From: Xylanivirga thermophila
GTDB taxonomy: Bacteria > Bacillota > Clostridia > Caldicoprobacterales > Xylanivirgaceae
NCBI RefSeq assembly: GCF_004138105.1
Contig: NZ_RXHQ01000012.1
Location: 1-52,512 of the forward strand
Direction of reading: 5' to 3'
DNA: 52,512 bases
Made by a program: the position numbers and the translations under genes. Shown here piece by piece: positions 43,547-51,807 of this stretch. The notes under the pieces are model-generated. The model did no database searches. It was given only the letters and a program-made list of their open reading frames with translations, and was not told the DNA's origin. The first letter of the stretch is position 1; the number at the start of each line of letters is the position of its first letter.

Positions 43547-45067
43547 TTAATACCCAAGTTCCTTGGCCTTTCTCAATACCTTTCCTGCAAGTGGTGCTGC
43601 TTTACTTCCCCCTGTGCCTCCATTTTCAATAACTACCGATATGGCTATTGAAGGCTTATCGGCGGGAGCAAAACCAATAAACCACGCATGGGGGGTACTA
43701 CTAGATTCCTTTGTCGCCTTGACTTCAGCTGTCCCCGTCTTCCCTGCCACCTGTACCCCCTTTATGGCAGCACCTTTTGCAGTCCCCTCCTGTACAGCCT
43801 TTATCATACCTGATTTTATAAGCTGGGCATTTTCAGGCGTTAAAGGTTTTAGATATTCCCTAGGTCTAACTTTTTTTTGTACCCGTCCATTTCTTCCTAT
43901 TACCTTATATAAAAGTTTTGGTTCCATCATAGTGCCATCATTTGCTATGCTAGATGCTACCATAGCCATGTGTAGTGGTGTAACAAGGGTCTTACCCTGT
44001 CCTATGGCATGCCATGCCAATTCGCCATTTGATACATTTTTATAAAGTGGTAATTGACTTTTGCTTACCTTTAGGTCTGGAAATAAAAAATCCTTATTAA
44101 ATCCAAAATTATTTGCCGTTTTCAATAGAGCCTGACGTCCCACCTCCACACCTATCTGGGCAAATGTAGTATTGCATGATACTGAAATGGCATCCTCTAT
44201 TTTTAACTGTCCATGGACTTTTTTGTTATAGCAGGGGATCTCTTGATCATCGATTTTTATTGTTCCTTTGCAATCAAAAACCCTATCACTTATCCCCTCA
44301 ATGTTTTGTATAGCAGCAGCTTCAGTAATAACCTTAAATATGGAACCTGGTGGATACAAGCCCTGCACCGCCCTTTCCACCAACGCATCATTTTTCACAG
44401 TGGACATATCATTTGGATCAAAGGATGGCTTGCTTACCATGGCCAGTATTTCCCCTGTATTTGTATCTAGCACTACCACACTACCCTTTTGATTTCCCAT
44501 TGCCTGGCTTATATATTTCTGCAGCCTCCAGTCTATTGTAAGCACCACATCATTTCCCCGCTCCTGTGGCAGAAAAGCCTTTTGATATATGCGCTCAAAT
44601 ATATTATTGTTATAGCCCATTATATACTTTATGTGAAATGCCTCTGCTCCCGCCCTGCCTGATTGGTTGTTAAAACCCACCACATGTGCAGAATATTTTA
44701 CATCCTTGTTATATTGCCTATAATACCCTTTTTGCATCTCACCTGTTTTAGAGTTTTTATACGAACCATTTTTAGTAGTGGCAAGTACCATACCCTGCCT
44801 ATCGAGTATATCTCCAGGAATTATCTTGGGCGCTTCACTATCCATTCTCACCCTGTTGTTGTACGCGTTAGAAAACCATCTATCACCATAGAAAAACAAG
44901 GCATAACAAAAATAGCCCGCCAAAACGGCAAACATGATAATAAATACTGTAAATGTGTTTTTTATATTGGATTGAAGTTTTTTATCGAGATGGACATTGT
45001 CATCATTCCCACTGGTGTGATCCATCTTGTTGTCCTGTGTCCATTTCCCAGTTTTCTTCCCCTTCAT
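43547..45067 (-). CDS. Class B penicillin-binding protein (PbpA/FtsI-like transpeptidase)
   Basis: A 506-residue peptidoglycan transpeptidase. A cytosolic tail and one membrane anchor (about 37-60, TVFIIMFAVLAGYFCYALFF) precede a short linker domain. The transpeptidase domain has SxxK in PPGSIFKV, SxN in VSCNTTF and KTGTAE. It is short for a class B enzyme because the usual large N-terminal dimerisation domain is reduced, as in PbpA-type proteins. ATG 45067 lies nine bases after AGAGGTGA. Its first 65 bases overlap the end of the FtsW/RodA gene, its glycan-polymerase partner. Confidence 0.92.
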   Translation of the reverse strand: MKGKKTGKWTQDNKMDHTSGNDDNVHLDKKLQSNIKNTFTVFIIMFAVLAGYFCYALFFYGDRWFSNAYNNRVRMDSEAPKIIPGDILDRQGMVLATTKNGSYKNSKTGEMQKGYYRQYNKDVKYSAHVVGFNNQSGRAGAEAFHIKYIMGYNNNIFERIYQKAFLPQERGNDVVLTIDWRLQKYISQAMGNQKGSVVVLDTNTGEILAMVSKPSFDPNDMSTVKNDALVERAVQGLYPPGSIFKVITEAAAIQNIEGISDRVFDCKGTIKIDDQEIPCYNKKVHGQLKIEDAISVSCNTTFAQIGVEVGRQALLKTANNFGFNKDFLFPDLKVSKSQLPLYKNVSNGELAWHAIGQGKTLVTPLHMAMVASSIANDGTMMEPKLLYKVIGRNGRVQKKVRPREYLKPLTPENAQLIKSGMIKAVQEGTAKGAAIKGVQVAGKTGTAEVKATKESSSTPHAWFIGFAPADKPSIAISVVIENGGTGGSKAAPLAGKVLRKAKELGY

Positions 45068-46424
45068 GCTGCTCATTCACCTCTGACTGTCTCCTTCTAT
45101 AGGTCTTTATAGCTACCCCTTCTATTATGCCAACAAGTCCCAAACTTGCCAGCATAGAACTACCTCCATAGCTTACAAATGGCATTGTCACACCGGTTAA
45201 AGGGATAAGCTTTATAACCCCGCCTATAATTATAAAGCTTTGAATAGCGATAGATGCAGTAGCACCTACACATAAAATGGCATCAAATGGCGTATAGGCA
45301 TTTAACGCTATGGTGATCCCCCGCATTATAATAATTGCATAAAATCCAATCATCATCAGTCCTATAAGTATGCCCATCTCTTCACATATTGCAGCAAATA
45401 TAAAGTCCGTTTTAGATGCCGGGATAATCTGTGGGATTCCAAGCCCCAATCCGGTACCATTTAACCCGCCACTGCCTATTGCAATAAGTGCCTGGGCAAT
45501 CTGATATCCCTTATCTTCTATGGCGGCCCACGGGTTTTTCCATGTCTGTACCCTTACCCTTACATGGCTGAAAAACTTATAACTAAGCACAGCCCCTCCT
45601 GAAGAAGCACCCAGGGCACCTAATATGGTAAACCAGTCTGCTGTAGCAGTATAGTACATAAATATAAATATGCAGAAATATAGAAGAGCCGTACCTAGAT
45701 CCCTTTGGGCTGCCACCAATATGGTAACCATAGCAGCAAATATAAACATAGGCAGCCTATCCCGCCATCTTTTTTTATCCTTAAGATCAATAGCCATAAC
45801 AAATACCAAAATAATTTTGATAAATTCAGATGGCTGGAAGGCATGCTTTTTCCCTATTTCAACCCAACTCTTTGCTCCCCCATGTGTGGTACCCTTAAGA
45901 AGGGTATAAAACAATAATGCAAATGCCATTGCCATAAATGGGTAATAGATCTTACGCCCATCATTTATATATATGGTAAATACCATTGCCATGATAAGTG
46001 CTAGATTCCCTATGCCAAACCATTCCACCTGTCTAAAACCCATAGCTGGATTCAGCCGGTGCAGCATTATAAATCCCAATACTGCAAGTGCATCCATAAT
46101 GAGTATTATATAACCATCCAAACCATCAAATATAAATTTTAACAAATAGTATTGGAATAAAACAATCGAAACTATAAGCACACCCAGCAAAATTACTACT
46201 TCATCTATTCCCTGCCCTTGCCGCATAGATAATACCGTAAAGGCGCTCATTACAAACATGGATAAAACAAAGGGTATATTCCCATTTCCTACAGGAATAT
46301 ACTGCCCTCTATTTCTAAAAGAACGCCATGTATCCTTAAAAGCCTGAAAAAATATAAAGGCCATCAAAAATACCAACCAATATCTAAGGGTCAAAGCAAG
46401 TATTTCATACTGTCTGCTTAGCAT
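45003..46424 (-). CDS. FtsW/RodA/SpoVE-family glycan polymerase
   Basis: A 473-residue SEDS protein with about ten or more membrane helices. Key stretches are KSWVEIGKKHAFQPSEFIKI, VAAQRDLGTALLYF with the catalytic Asp region, and MPFVSYGGSSMLASLGLVGI. The hydrophilic C-terminus (RRRQSEVNEQHEGEENWEM) is read from the same DNA as the start of the PBP gene. SEDS plus class B PBP is the standard two-part peptidoglycan synthase. Which of division, elongation or sporulation it serves is not decided here. Confidence 0.93.
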   Translation of the reverse strand: MLSRQYEILALTLRYWLVFLMAFIFFQAFKDTWRSFRNRGQYIPVGNGNIPFVLSMFVMSAFTVLSMRQGQGIDEVVILLGVLIVSIVLFQYYLLKFIFDGLDGYIILIMDALAVLGFIMLHRLNPAMGFRQVEWFGIGNLALIMAMVFTIYINDGRKIYYPFMAMAFALLFYTLLKGTTHGGAKSWVEIGKKHAFQPSEFIKIILVFVMAIDLKDKKRWRDRLPMFIFAAMVTILVAAQRDLGTALLYFCIFIFMYYTATADWFTILGALGASSGGAVLSYKFFSHVRVRVQTWKNPWAAIEDKGYQIAQALIAIGSGGLNGTGLGLGIPQIIPASKTDFIFAAICEEMGILIGLMMIGFYAIIIMRGITIALNAYTPFDAILCVGATASIAIQSFIIIGGVIKLIPLTGVTMPFVSYGGSSMLASLGLVGIIEGVAIKTYRRRQSEVNEQHEGEENWEMDTGQQDGSHQWE

Positions 46425-46451
46425 GCATTCACTGCCTTTCTTAAAAGTATA

Positions 46452-48131
46452 TCAAAACAGTCCATAGATTCTTCCACTGGAATCCACATCTATACTAACT
46501 GCTGCAGGTTTTTTGGGTAAACCTGGCATAGTCATTATATCGCCAGTTAAAACTACAATAAATCCTGCACCTGCTGATACCTTCACATTTCTTACTGTTA
46601 TATTAAAGTGCTTTGGCCAACCGAGCTTTTTGGGATCATCCGATAATGAATATTGAGTCTTTGCAATACAAATCGGTAATTTATCAAGCCCTATCTTTTC
46701 TAGCTTCTTTATCTCCCTGTTAGCCGAAGATGTAAATTCTACCCCATCTGCCCCATATATCTCTTTAGCTACCTTTTCTATCTTCTGCCTTATACCTTCA
46801 TCAGCATCGTATATATATTGAAATGTACTATCCTTATCTTCTTCAGCTAATCTGACCACCTGCTTAGCAAGGTCTATGGCACCTGCACCTCCATTTGCCC
46901 AGACATCAGATAATGCCACTTCTACCCCATATTCATGGCATGCCCTCTCTATTATTTCTATCTCTTTATCAGTATCTGTAGGGAATTTATTTATTGCCAC
47001 TACTGCCGGAAGGCTGAACTTGACGGTAATATTTTCTATATGCTTCAAAAGATTCGGTAACCCTTGTTTAAGTGCCTCAAGATTTTCTTTAGACAACTCA
47101 TCCTTTGGCGCTCCACCATGGTGTTTAAGTGCCCTCACAGTGGCTACTATAACAACTGCCGATGGCTTCAAGCCACCTGCACGGCATTTTATGTCAAGGA
47201 ATTTCTCAGCTCCTAGATCAGCGCCGAATCCTGCCTCCGTAACCACATAATCACCAAGTTTTAGGGCCACTTGAGTAGCCATTAAGCTGTTACAGCCATG
47301 GGCTATATTTGCAAATGGTCCACCATGTACAAAGGCGGGAGTATGTTCTAGAGTCTGCACAAGATTAGGCTTTAGAGCATCCTTTAAAAGGGCAGCCATG
47401 GCGCCTTGGGCATTTAGATCTCCTGCAGTTATGGGATTATCATCTCTCGTATATCCTATGACTATATTTTTAAGCCTGTACTTTAAATCATCCATATCCT
47501 TGGCTAAACATAATATAGCCATTACCTCTGATGCTACAGTAATATCAAATCCATCTTCCCTCGGCACTCCATTAGTGCGTCCACCAAGCCCACATACTAT
47601 TGATCTAAGCTGCCTATCATTCATATCCATACATCTTTTCCAGGTTATCTTGCGAGTATCAATACCCAGTTGATTGCCTTGATGTATATGATTATCTATC
47701 ATTGCAGCCAATAGATTATTAGCTGCACCTATAGCATGTATATCCCCGGTAAAATGAAGATTTATATCCTCCATGGGCACTACTTGGGCATATCCTCCGC
47801 CTGCTGCACCGCCCTTTATACCGAATACAGGTCCCAATGATGGTTCTCTAAGGGCTAATACTGCCTTCTTACCTATCTTGGTTAGGCCATCACCAAGGCC
47901 TATTGAAGTAGTAGTCTTCCCTTCTCCCGCCGGGGTAGGAGTTATTGCAGTAACCAGGATAAGCTTACCATCAGGCTTATCTTCCATATCCTTTAATATG
48001 TTATAGTCTACTTTTGCTTTATATTTGCCATACATCTCTATGTATTTTTCGTCTATTCCCAAAGTATCGGCTATATCACATATAGGTTTCATCTTTGCAT
48101 TTTGTGCAATCTCAATATCAGTTTTATACAT
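46452..48131 (-). CDS. fhs: Formate-tetrahydrofolate ligase
   Basis: A 559-residue ATP-dependent enzyme making 10-formyl-tetrahydrofolate from formate, the length typical of the family. The P-loop [18 protein letters not shown], then [25 protein letters not shown], and [13 protein letters not shown] are present. ATG 48131 (MYKTDIEIA) is chosen because it gives the usual N-terminus behind AAGGG; in-frame starts at 48140 and 48179 exist. It suggests an anaerobe with active one-carbon metabolism, but it does not prove acetogenesis. Confidence 0.97.
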   Translation of the reverse strand: MYKTDIEIAQNAKMKPICDIADTLGIDEKYIEMYGKYKAKVDYNILKDMEDKPDGKLILVTAITPTPAGEGKTTTSIGLGDGLTKIGKKAVLALREPSLGPVFGIKGGAAGGGYAQVVPMEDINLHFTGDIHAIGAANNLLAAMIDNHIHQGNQLGIDTRKITWKRCMDMNDRQLRSIVCGLGGRTNGVPREDGFDITVASEVMAILCLAKDMDDLKYRLKNIVIGYTRDDNPITAGDLNAQGAMAALLKDALKPNLVQTLEHTPAFVHGGPFANIAHGCNSLMATQVALKLGDYVVTEAGFGADLGAEKFLDIKCRAGGLKPSAVVIVATVRALKHHGGAPKDELSKENLEALKQGLPNLLKHIENITVKFSLPAVVAINKFPTDTDKEIEIIERACHEYGVEVALSDVWANGGAGAIDLAKQVVRLAEEDKDSTFQYIYDADEGIRQKIEKVAKEIYGADGVEFTSSANREIKKLEKIGLDKLPICIAKTQYSLSDDPKKLGWPKHFNITVRNVKVSAGAGFIVVLTGDIMTMPGLPKKPAAVSIDVDSSGRIYGLF

Positions 48132-48167
48132 GATAATCATCCCTTTTCCGTTTTTATCTTGCTTTTT

Positions 48168-48196
48168 ATCATACCACACGTCCTAATAATTCTCAA
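48168..48196 (-). promoter_or_regulatory. fhs promoter
   Basis: TTGAGA (48196-48191) and TATGAT (48173-48168) on the minus strand with a 17-base spacer, each one mismatch from consensus, about 35 bases before the fhs start. Confidence 0.6.
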
Positions 48197-48304
48197 TAAA
48201 ATACCATTTAATTTGACGCTCCATACCTTACATTTTTGTAACATATAAATCCTTTCCCAATACAAAAAATTTATAAGCATATAGATTTATATATGATAAT
48301 ATGA

Positions 48305-48310
48305 TATAAT
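48305..48310 (+). promoter_or_regulatory. -10 box of the tRNA-Arg promoter
   Basis: TATAAT at 48305-48310, 16 bases before the tRNA. The -35 region is AT-rich and not clearly recognisable. Confidence 0.45.
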
Positions 48311-48325
48311 ACCATTTGTTTAAAT

Positions 48326-48402
48326 GCGTCTGTAGCTCAGCTGGATAGAGTATTCGACTCCGACTCGAAAGGCCGTGGGTTCAAATCCCGCCAGACGCAC
48401 CA
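48326..48402 (+). tRNA. tRNA-Arg (anticodon CCG)
   Basis: A 77-base tRNA with CCA encoded. The acceptor stem GCGTCTG pairs with CAGACGC. The D arm is GCTC/GAGT with one G-U pair. The anticodon stem TTCGA/TCGAA carries loop CTCCGAC, giving anticodon CCG, which reads the Arg codon CGG. The T arm contains GGTTCAAATCC. CGG is rare in a low-GC genome, so this is a minor tRNA. A terminator follows at once, so it is a single-gene unit. No integrated element adjoins it. Confidence 0.95.
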
Positions 48403-48442
48403 AAAAGACCTATCTTTCATCAAGGGAAAGATAGGTCTTTTT
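48402..48442 (+). terminator. Terminator after tRNA-Arg
   Basis: 48402-48418 and 48426-48442 are exact inverted repeats (17 bp; core GACCTATCTTTC) with a 7-base loop, ending in TTTTTATATA. The stem begins at the last base of the tRNA CCA. Confidence 0.9.
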
Positions 48443-48457
48443 ATATACTTTAAATAA

Positions 48458-48466
48458 TGCTATAAT
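48458..48466 (+). promoter_or_regulatory. Extended -10 promoter of the L7/L12-domain gene
   Basis: TGCTATAAT, a perfect extended -10, lies about 42 bases before the ATG at 48508 and right after the tRNA terminator. Confidence 0.55.
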
Positions 48467-48507
48467 GAATGAGAATTATTTATATAATATACGGGGGAAT
48501 AAGTCAA

Positions 48508-48792
48508 ATGGAATCTGTTATTTTTGTGTTGTTAATTATTTTTAGCGCACTAATGTTTAATGAAATTTCATCATTAAAAAAACGTGTCAAAAGTCAAGAA
48601 GAACGAATAAATCAATTAGCCAAACTTACTGGTTATGATAATCTCTCATCTTATTGGGTTTCCGATGAAGTAAAAGAGCTCGCAACTCATCTGAAACGCA
48701 CAGGAAAAGAAGTAGAGGCTGTTAAAAGAATTCGTAAACACACGCAAATGTCTTTACTTGAAGCTAAAAAATATGTAGATGCATTAGATTAA
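48508..48792 (+). CDS. Membrane-anchored protein with ribosomal L7/L12 C-terminal-like domain
   Basis: A 94-residue protein: an N-terminal membrane helix (SVIFVLLIIFSALMF), a short coiled coil (SSLKKRVKSQEERINQL) and a C-terminal motif AVKRIRKHTQMSLLEAKKYV. The last matches the L7/L12 C-terminal domain (normally IKVVREITGLGLKEAKDLV). Small proteins of this form are widespread in Bacillota and not part of the ribosome; the role is unknown. ATG 48508 follows GGGGGAATAAG; the frame could begin at 48469 but lacks a ribosome binding site there. Confidence 0.8.
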   Translation: MESVIFVLLIIFSALMFNEISSLKKRVKSQEERINQLAKLTGYDNLSSYWVSDEVKELATHLKRTGKEVEAVKRIRKHTQMSLLEAKKYVDALD

Positions 48793-48899
48793 ATTGGAAC
48801 TAAGGACTTTTAAAAGATTATGAGCATTTTGCATAGTGTAAGTTCAAATACATCGCTAAAAATGTATTCGCATCATTTATTACCAACTCACTCAAAGGT

Positions 48900-48951
48900 A
48901 AGGCAATGAATATTGTTCTAATAGATAATTTAAAACAATATTCATTGCCTT
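48900..48951 (+). terminator. 18-bp perfect hairpin before the sigma-factor gene
   Basis: 48900-48917 and 48934-48951 are exact inverted repeats (core GGCAATGAATATTG) with a 16-base loop followed by TTCTCTTTG. It probably ends the L7/L12-domain transcript, and with the promoter below it fills the 288-base gap 48793-49080. Confidence 0.75.
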
Positions 48952-48992
48952 TTCTCTTTGCCCTAACAAATTACAAGATTTTGGAAAGACCA

Positions 48993-49001
48993 TGGTATAA
49001 T
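48993..49001 (+). promoter_or_regulatory. Extended -10 promoter of the sigma-factor operon
   Basis: TGGTATAAT at 48993-49001 is an extended -10 with a perfect TATAAT, 79 bases before the sigma gene. The -35 is weak, and no motif typical of ECF sigma autoregulation is obvious. Confidence 0.5.
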
Positions 49002-49080
49002 TTAGACATAATCGCAACCAATCAATACCATTTGTCGTGTATATAGATGAGGACACTTTTAAGCAAAGGAGATGAAATAG

Positions 49081-49641
49081 ATGGAAGATAGTCAAATCAT
49101 TGAGCTCTACTGGAACCGTAGCGAAACTGCCATTTCGCAAACCGCCAAAAAATACGGCAATTATTGCAAAAGCATTGCAATGAATATTCTTGTAAATATA
49201 GAGGATGCAGATGAGTGCGTTAATGATACCTATTTACACGCATGGAACGCAATTCCGCCAAACCGTCCGTCATTCTTTCGAACATGGCTAGGGAAGATCA
49301 CGCGCAACCTATCCCTTGACAGATATAAAAAAAACAGAGCGCAAAAGCGTGGCGGCGGTGAAATAGAGCTGCTTTTTTCAGAACTGGAAGCCTGCATCCC
49401 AGACATACACAATATCGAAAAGGAAATGGAAGATTTAGCGGTTGCACAGCATATCAGTGATTTTTTGAGAAATAGTTCAAAGGAAAACAGGCTTATTTTT
49501 CTAAGGCGATATTTCTATGGGGATTCTGTTTTACAGATTGCCGGACGTTTTGAAATCAGCGAAAGCAAGGTAAAGTCCTCCCTGTTTCGTACTCGAAACG
49601 CACTAAAAAAGTATCTGATGAAAGAGGGTGTACCAATATGA
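49081..49641 (+). CDS. ECF-type RNA polymerase sigma factor
   Basis: A 186-residue sigma-70 family protein. Region 2 (about 25-95; EDADECVNDTYLHAWNAIP, FRTWLGKITRNLSLDRYKK) contacts core polymerase and the -10 element. Region 4 (about 125-180; LRRYFYGDSVLQIAGRF, SESKVKSSLFRTRNALKKYL) is the -35 helix-turn-helix. No other sigma regions, as expected for the ECF group. AAAGGAG precedes ATG 49081. Its end overlaps the next gene by ATGA, the usual arrangement for a sigma factor and its membrane regulator. Confidence 0.92.
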   Translation: MEDSQIIELYWNRSETAISQTAKKYGNYCKSIAMNILVNIEDADECVNDTYLHAWNAIPPNRPSFFRTWLGKITRNLSLDRYKKNRAQKRGGGEIELLFSELEACIPDIHNIEKEMEDLAVAQHISDFLRNSSKENRLIFLRRYFYGDSVLQIAGRFEISESKVKSSLFRTRNALKKYLMKEGVPI

Positions 49642-51152
49642 AAGGCGAAAAGTTGTTTCAAATTTTAGGACTTCTCGATGATGAACTTATAACGGAAGCA
49701 GAAGATGAAAAACTACCACAAAAAACAAACAATAAGATATGGATAAAATGGGGTGCTGCTGTTGCATGTGTAGCAATTATTATTTGCAGCGGCATTTGGT
49801 ATTTAGATAATAATGACATATTTAAACCTAAAGCAGGATTAGGAAATAGCGGGCATGAAGATAGTTCTACATTTATGCACTATGCAGGTCCTATTTTGCC
49901 GCTTAATGTAGCTGGCGATACAAAGGATATTACCGCAGACAGAAATACACTATTTGATTTTTCACAATACGATAAAGATAACTATCTTGATGTGGTAAAT
50001 TTACAGGTAACTGATCACTATACTCTGTATAATAATTCTACTAATGACAAAACCATATCGGTAATTTATCCTTTTATCAGCAGTTTAAATGATAGCAAAA
50101 ATCTCGCTCCAACACTTTCTGCAAACGGTAAAAATCTGCAAACAAAGCTCCTTATAGGAGATTATACAGGCGGATTTACCGGCGTATATGGAGCTGACGG
50201 TCCTGACAGTAAAACACTAAACCTTGCAGATATAGAATCATGGGAGGGATACAAGGCACTTCTTTCAGATGGTAAATATTTTGAAGCAGCACAGGGTAAA
50301 AAGATGTTTACAGACCAAACCGTGACAGTTTACACCTTTGAAAATGTAGAATATCCAGAAAAATATGATGCCGCAACGCTTGCTATGAAATTTGTCTTGC
50401 CAAAGGAATCTAAAGTTCTTACCTATGGAATGAATGGTGCAAGTATTAATACACAAACACGGCTTCATCACTATGACTATTTTATTGCCCATTCACAAGG
50501 AGAACGGGTAATTGTTCTAGGTGAGCCCCCTGCTAAATATACCATTGATGGTTATGAGAACGGAGCCTGCAAGAAGAAAATTACTGGCTTCTCAGCAACA
50601 GTAAAAAAAGAAACCATGCTTTTATCCGAAGTTATCAAGGAATGCATGGCGGAATTCTTAAATGAATATATAAGACAAGATGGCATATCTCCCCTTGTCA
50701 CAAATGACATTTCCTACCGTGCGGTTATCTCCATGCTTAAATACACCAGTTTGGGTGATGAACCAAAAGATCGCTATGAATTGAACAGACTCGATGATAT
50801 AATTGGTGAGAGTTTTTCCACAGATAGGGTAATGTATCTGTCTGCACAAATTACAATACCAGCAGGACAATGTGTAGAACTTGAAGGCCATTTTATAAAG
50901 GGCGCAAACTATGATTTTTGCTGTACAGGTCGAAAAGAAAATCGAGGAGTTAATGGCTACGATATGATGACAACACTTGGTAGTCATTTAGAATTTATAG
51001 GACAGACAGCTAAAATCCAATTGCCAGAATGCTATGAGATCATTCGTCAAAATTTCGGTTTTGATATACCAAACAACATCAACGAGGTAGATCTTGATAC
51101 AACGCATGAACGTTATTATATTGAAATCAGAAAAAAAACACCGACAGATTGA
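49638..51152 (+). CDS. Membrane-anchored protein coupled to the sigma factor (probable anti-sigma or sensor)
   Basis: A 504-residue protein. Residues 1-33 are cytosolic (MKGEKLFQILGLLDDELITE), followed by one membrane helix (about 34-55, GAAVACVAIIICSGIWYL) and a large extracytoplasmic part of about 450 residues with no motif I can name. A short cytosolic domain plus one helix and ATGA overlap with the sigma gene is how anti-sigma factors are built. The N-terminus is too short for a ZAS zinc motif. Role as anti-sigma is inference. Confidence 0.7.
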   Translation: MKGEKLFQILGLLDDELITEAEDEKLPQKTNNKIWIKWGAAVACVAIIICSGIWYLDNNDIFKPKAGLGNSGHEDSSTFMHYAGPILPLNVAGDTKDITADRNTLFDFSQYDKDNYLDVVNLQVTDHYTLYNNSTNDKTISVIYPFISSLNDSKNLAPTLSANGKNLQTKLLIGDYTGGFTGVYGADGPDSKTLNLADIESWEGYKALLSDGKYFEAAQGKKMFTDQTVTVYTFENVEYPEKYDAATLAMKFVLPKESKVLTYGMNGASINTQTRLHHYDYFIAHSQGERVIVLGEPPAKYTIDGYENGACKKKITGFSATVKKETMLLSEVIKECMAEFLNEYIRQDGISPLVTNDISYRAVISMLKYTSLGDEPKDRYELNRLDDIIGESFSTDRVMYLSAQITIPAGQCVELEGHFIKGANYDFCCTGRKENRGVNGYDMMTTLGSHLEFIGQTAKIQLPECYEIIRQNFGFDIPNNINEVDLDTTHERYYIEIRKKTPTD

Positions 51153-51326
51153 TCGGTTACATCTTTATAGCAATACCAAAATATCAATCCCACTCTTATA
51201 TTCTTTTTCGATGATCTTAGTAATTTTACTATCAGACACTTTTTATTTAATTTTAAGAATGATATTGGAGATTTTCGCACTATTTGTTAAAAAACTGTGA
51301 AATGTGTTTTCAAGTCATGTATAAGG

Positions 51327-51335
51327 TGTTATAAT
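51327..51335 (+). promoter_or_regulatory. Extended -10 promoter of the receiver-domain gene
   Basis: TGTTATAAT is an extended -10 with a perfect TATAAT, 40 bases before the GTG start at 51375. The gap 51153-51374 holds nothing else that I can support. Confidence 0.5.
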
Positions 51336-51374
51336 CAACTTGACAATTTTTTTGCTGAAAGGAATGAAGACAGA

Positions 51375-51773
51375 GTGAATTTAAGAGTGGTTATAGTAGA
51401 TAATAGCTATAATGCTAGAAGAGACATAGATTCAAAGATAAAATGGGTGGAAAATGATTTTCAACTAGTTGGAGAGGCTAATAATGGTGAAGAGGCCCTA
51501 TCCCTTCTTCCGTATGTATCCCCCCACGTTGTATTTACAGAGATACGTATGCCTAAAATGGACGGCATTACCTTCATTGAAACAGCAAAAAAGCGCTGGC
51601 CAAATATTAAATATGTTATAGTAAGCAATTATGACAATTTTGATTATCTAAGGCAAGCCATGAAAGTAGGGGCATATGACTATATCCTGAAACCAGCAAA
51701 GCCAGAAGAGATAAACCAAGTACTTTTACGGGCAAAACTCGAAATTGAAACAGGCGTAAGGAGATTTTTTTGA
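51375..51773 (+). CDS. Stand-alone receiver domain with Glu in place of the phospho-acceptor Asp
   Basis: A 132-residue CheY-like receiver with no output domain. Normal receivers have an acidic pair (VDD), a phospho-accepting Asp in TDIRMPKMDG, a Ser/Thr and a Lys. Here the pair is VDN, the acceptor is Glu56 (FTEIRMPKMDG), Ser84 is in VIVSNYDN, and Lys106 in LKPAK is kept. The sequence is otherwise close to YesN-type response-regulator receivers. Glu at that place often mimics the phosphorylated state, so it may be locked on or bind partners without phosphorylation. GTG 51375 follows AAAGGA; the frame is open to 51297 but that extension lacks family similarity. Confidence 0.85.
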   Translation: MNLRVVIVDNSYNARRDIDSKIKWVENDFQLVGEANNGEEALSLLPYVSPHVVFTEIRMPKMDGITFIETAKKRWPNIKYVIVSNYDNFDYLRQAMKVGAYDYILKPAKPEEINQVLLRAKLEIETGVRRFF

Positions 51774-51774
51774 C

Positions 51775-51807
51775 AACAAGCGCTGAAAGATATATTCAGC
51801 GCTTGTT
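51775..51807 (+). terminator. Terminator between the receiver gene and ybbR
   Basis: AACAAGCGCTGAA (51775-51787) pairs with TTCAGCGCTTGTT (51795-51807), a 13-bp stem with a 7-base loop, followed by ATTTTACTG. It serves the receiver gene and overlaps the ybbR stop codon by two bases. Confidence 0.8.

Noticed and set aside
48326-48402. tRNA-Arg as the attachment site of an integrated element
   Set aside because: The tRNA is followed at once by its own terminator, there is no duplicated tRNA 3' end nearby, and no integrase gene adjoins it.
51094-51300. A 68-codon hydrophobic frame overlapping the end of the sigma-coupled membrane protein gene
   Set aside because: It begins inside the preceding gene in another frame with no ribosome binding site. 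The hydrophobic part reflects T-rich DNA.
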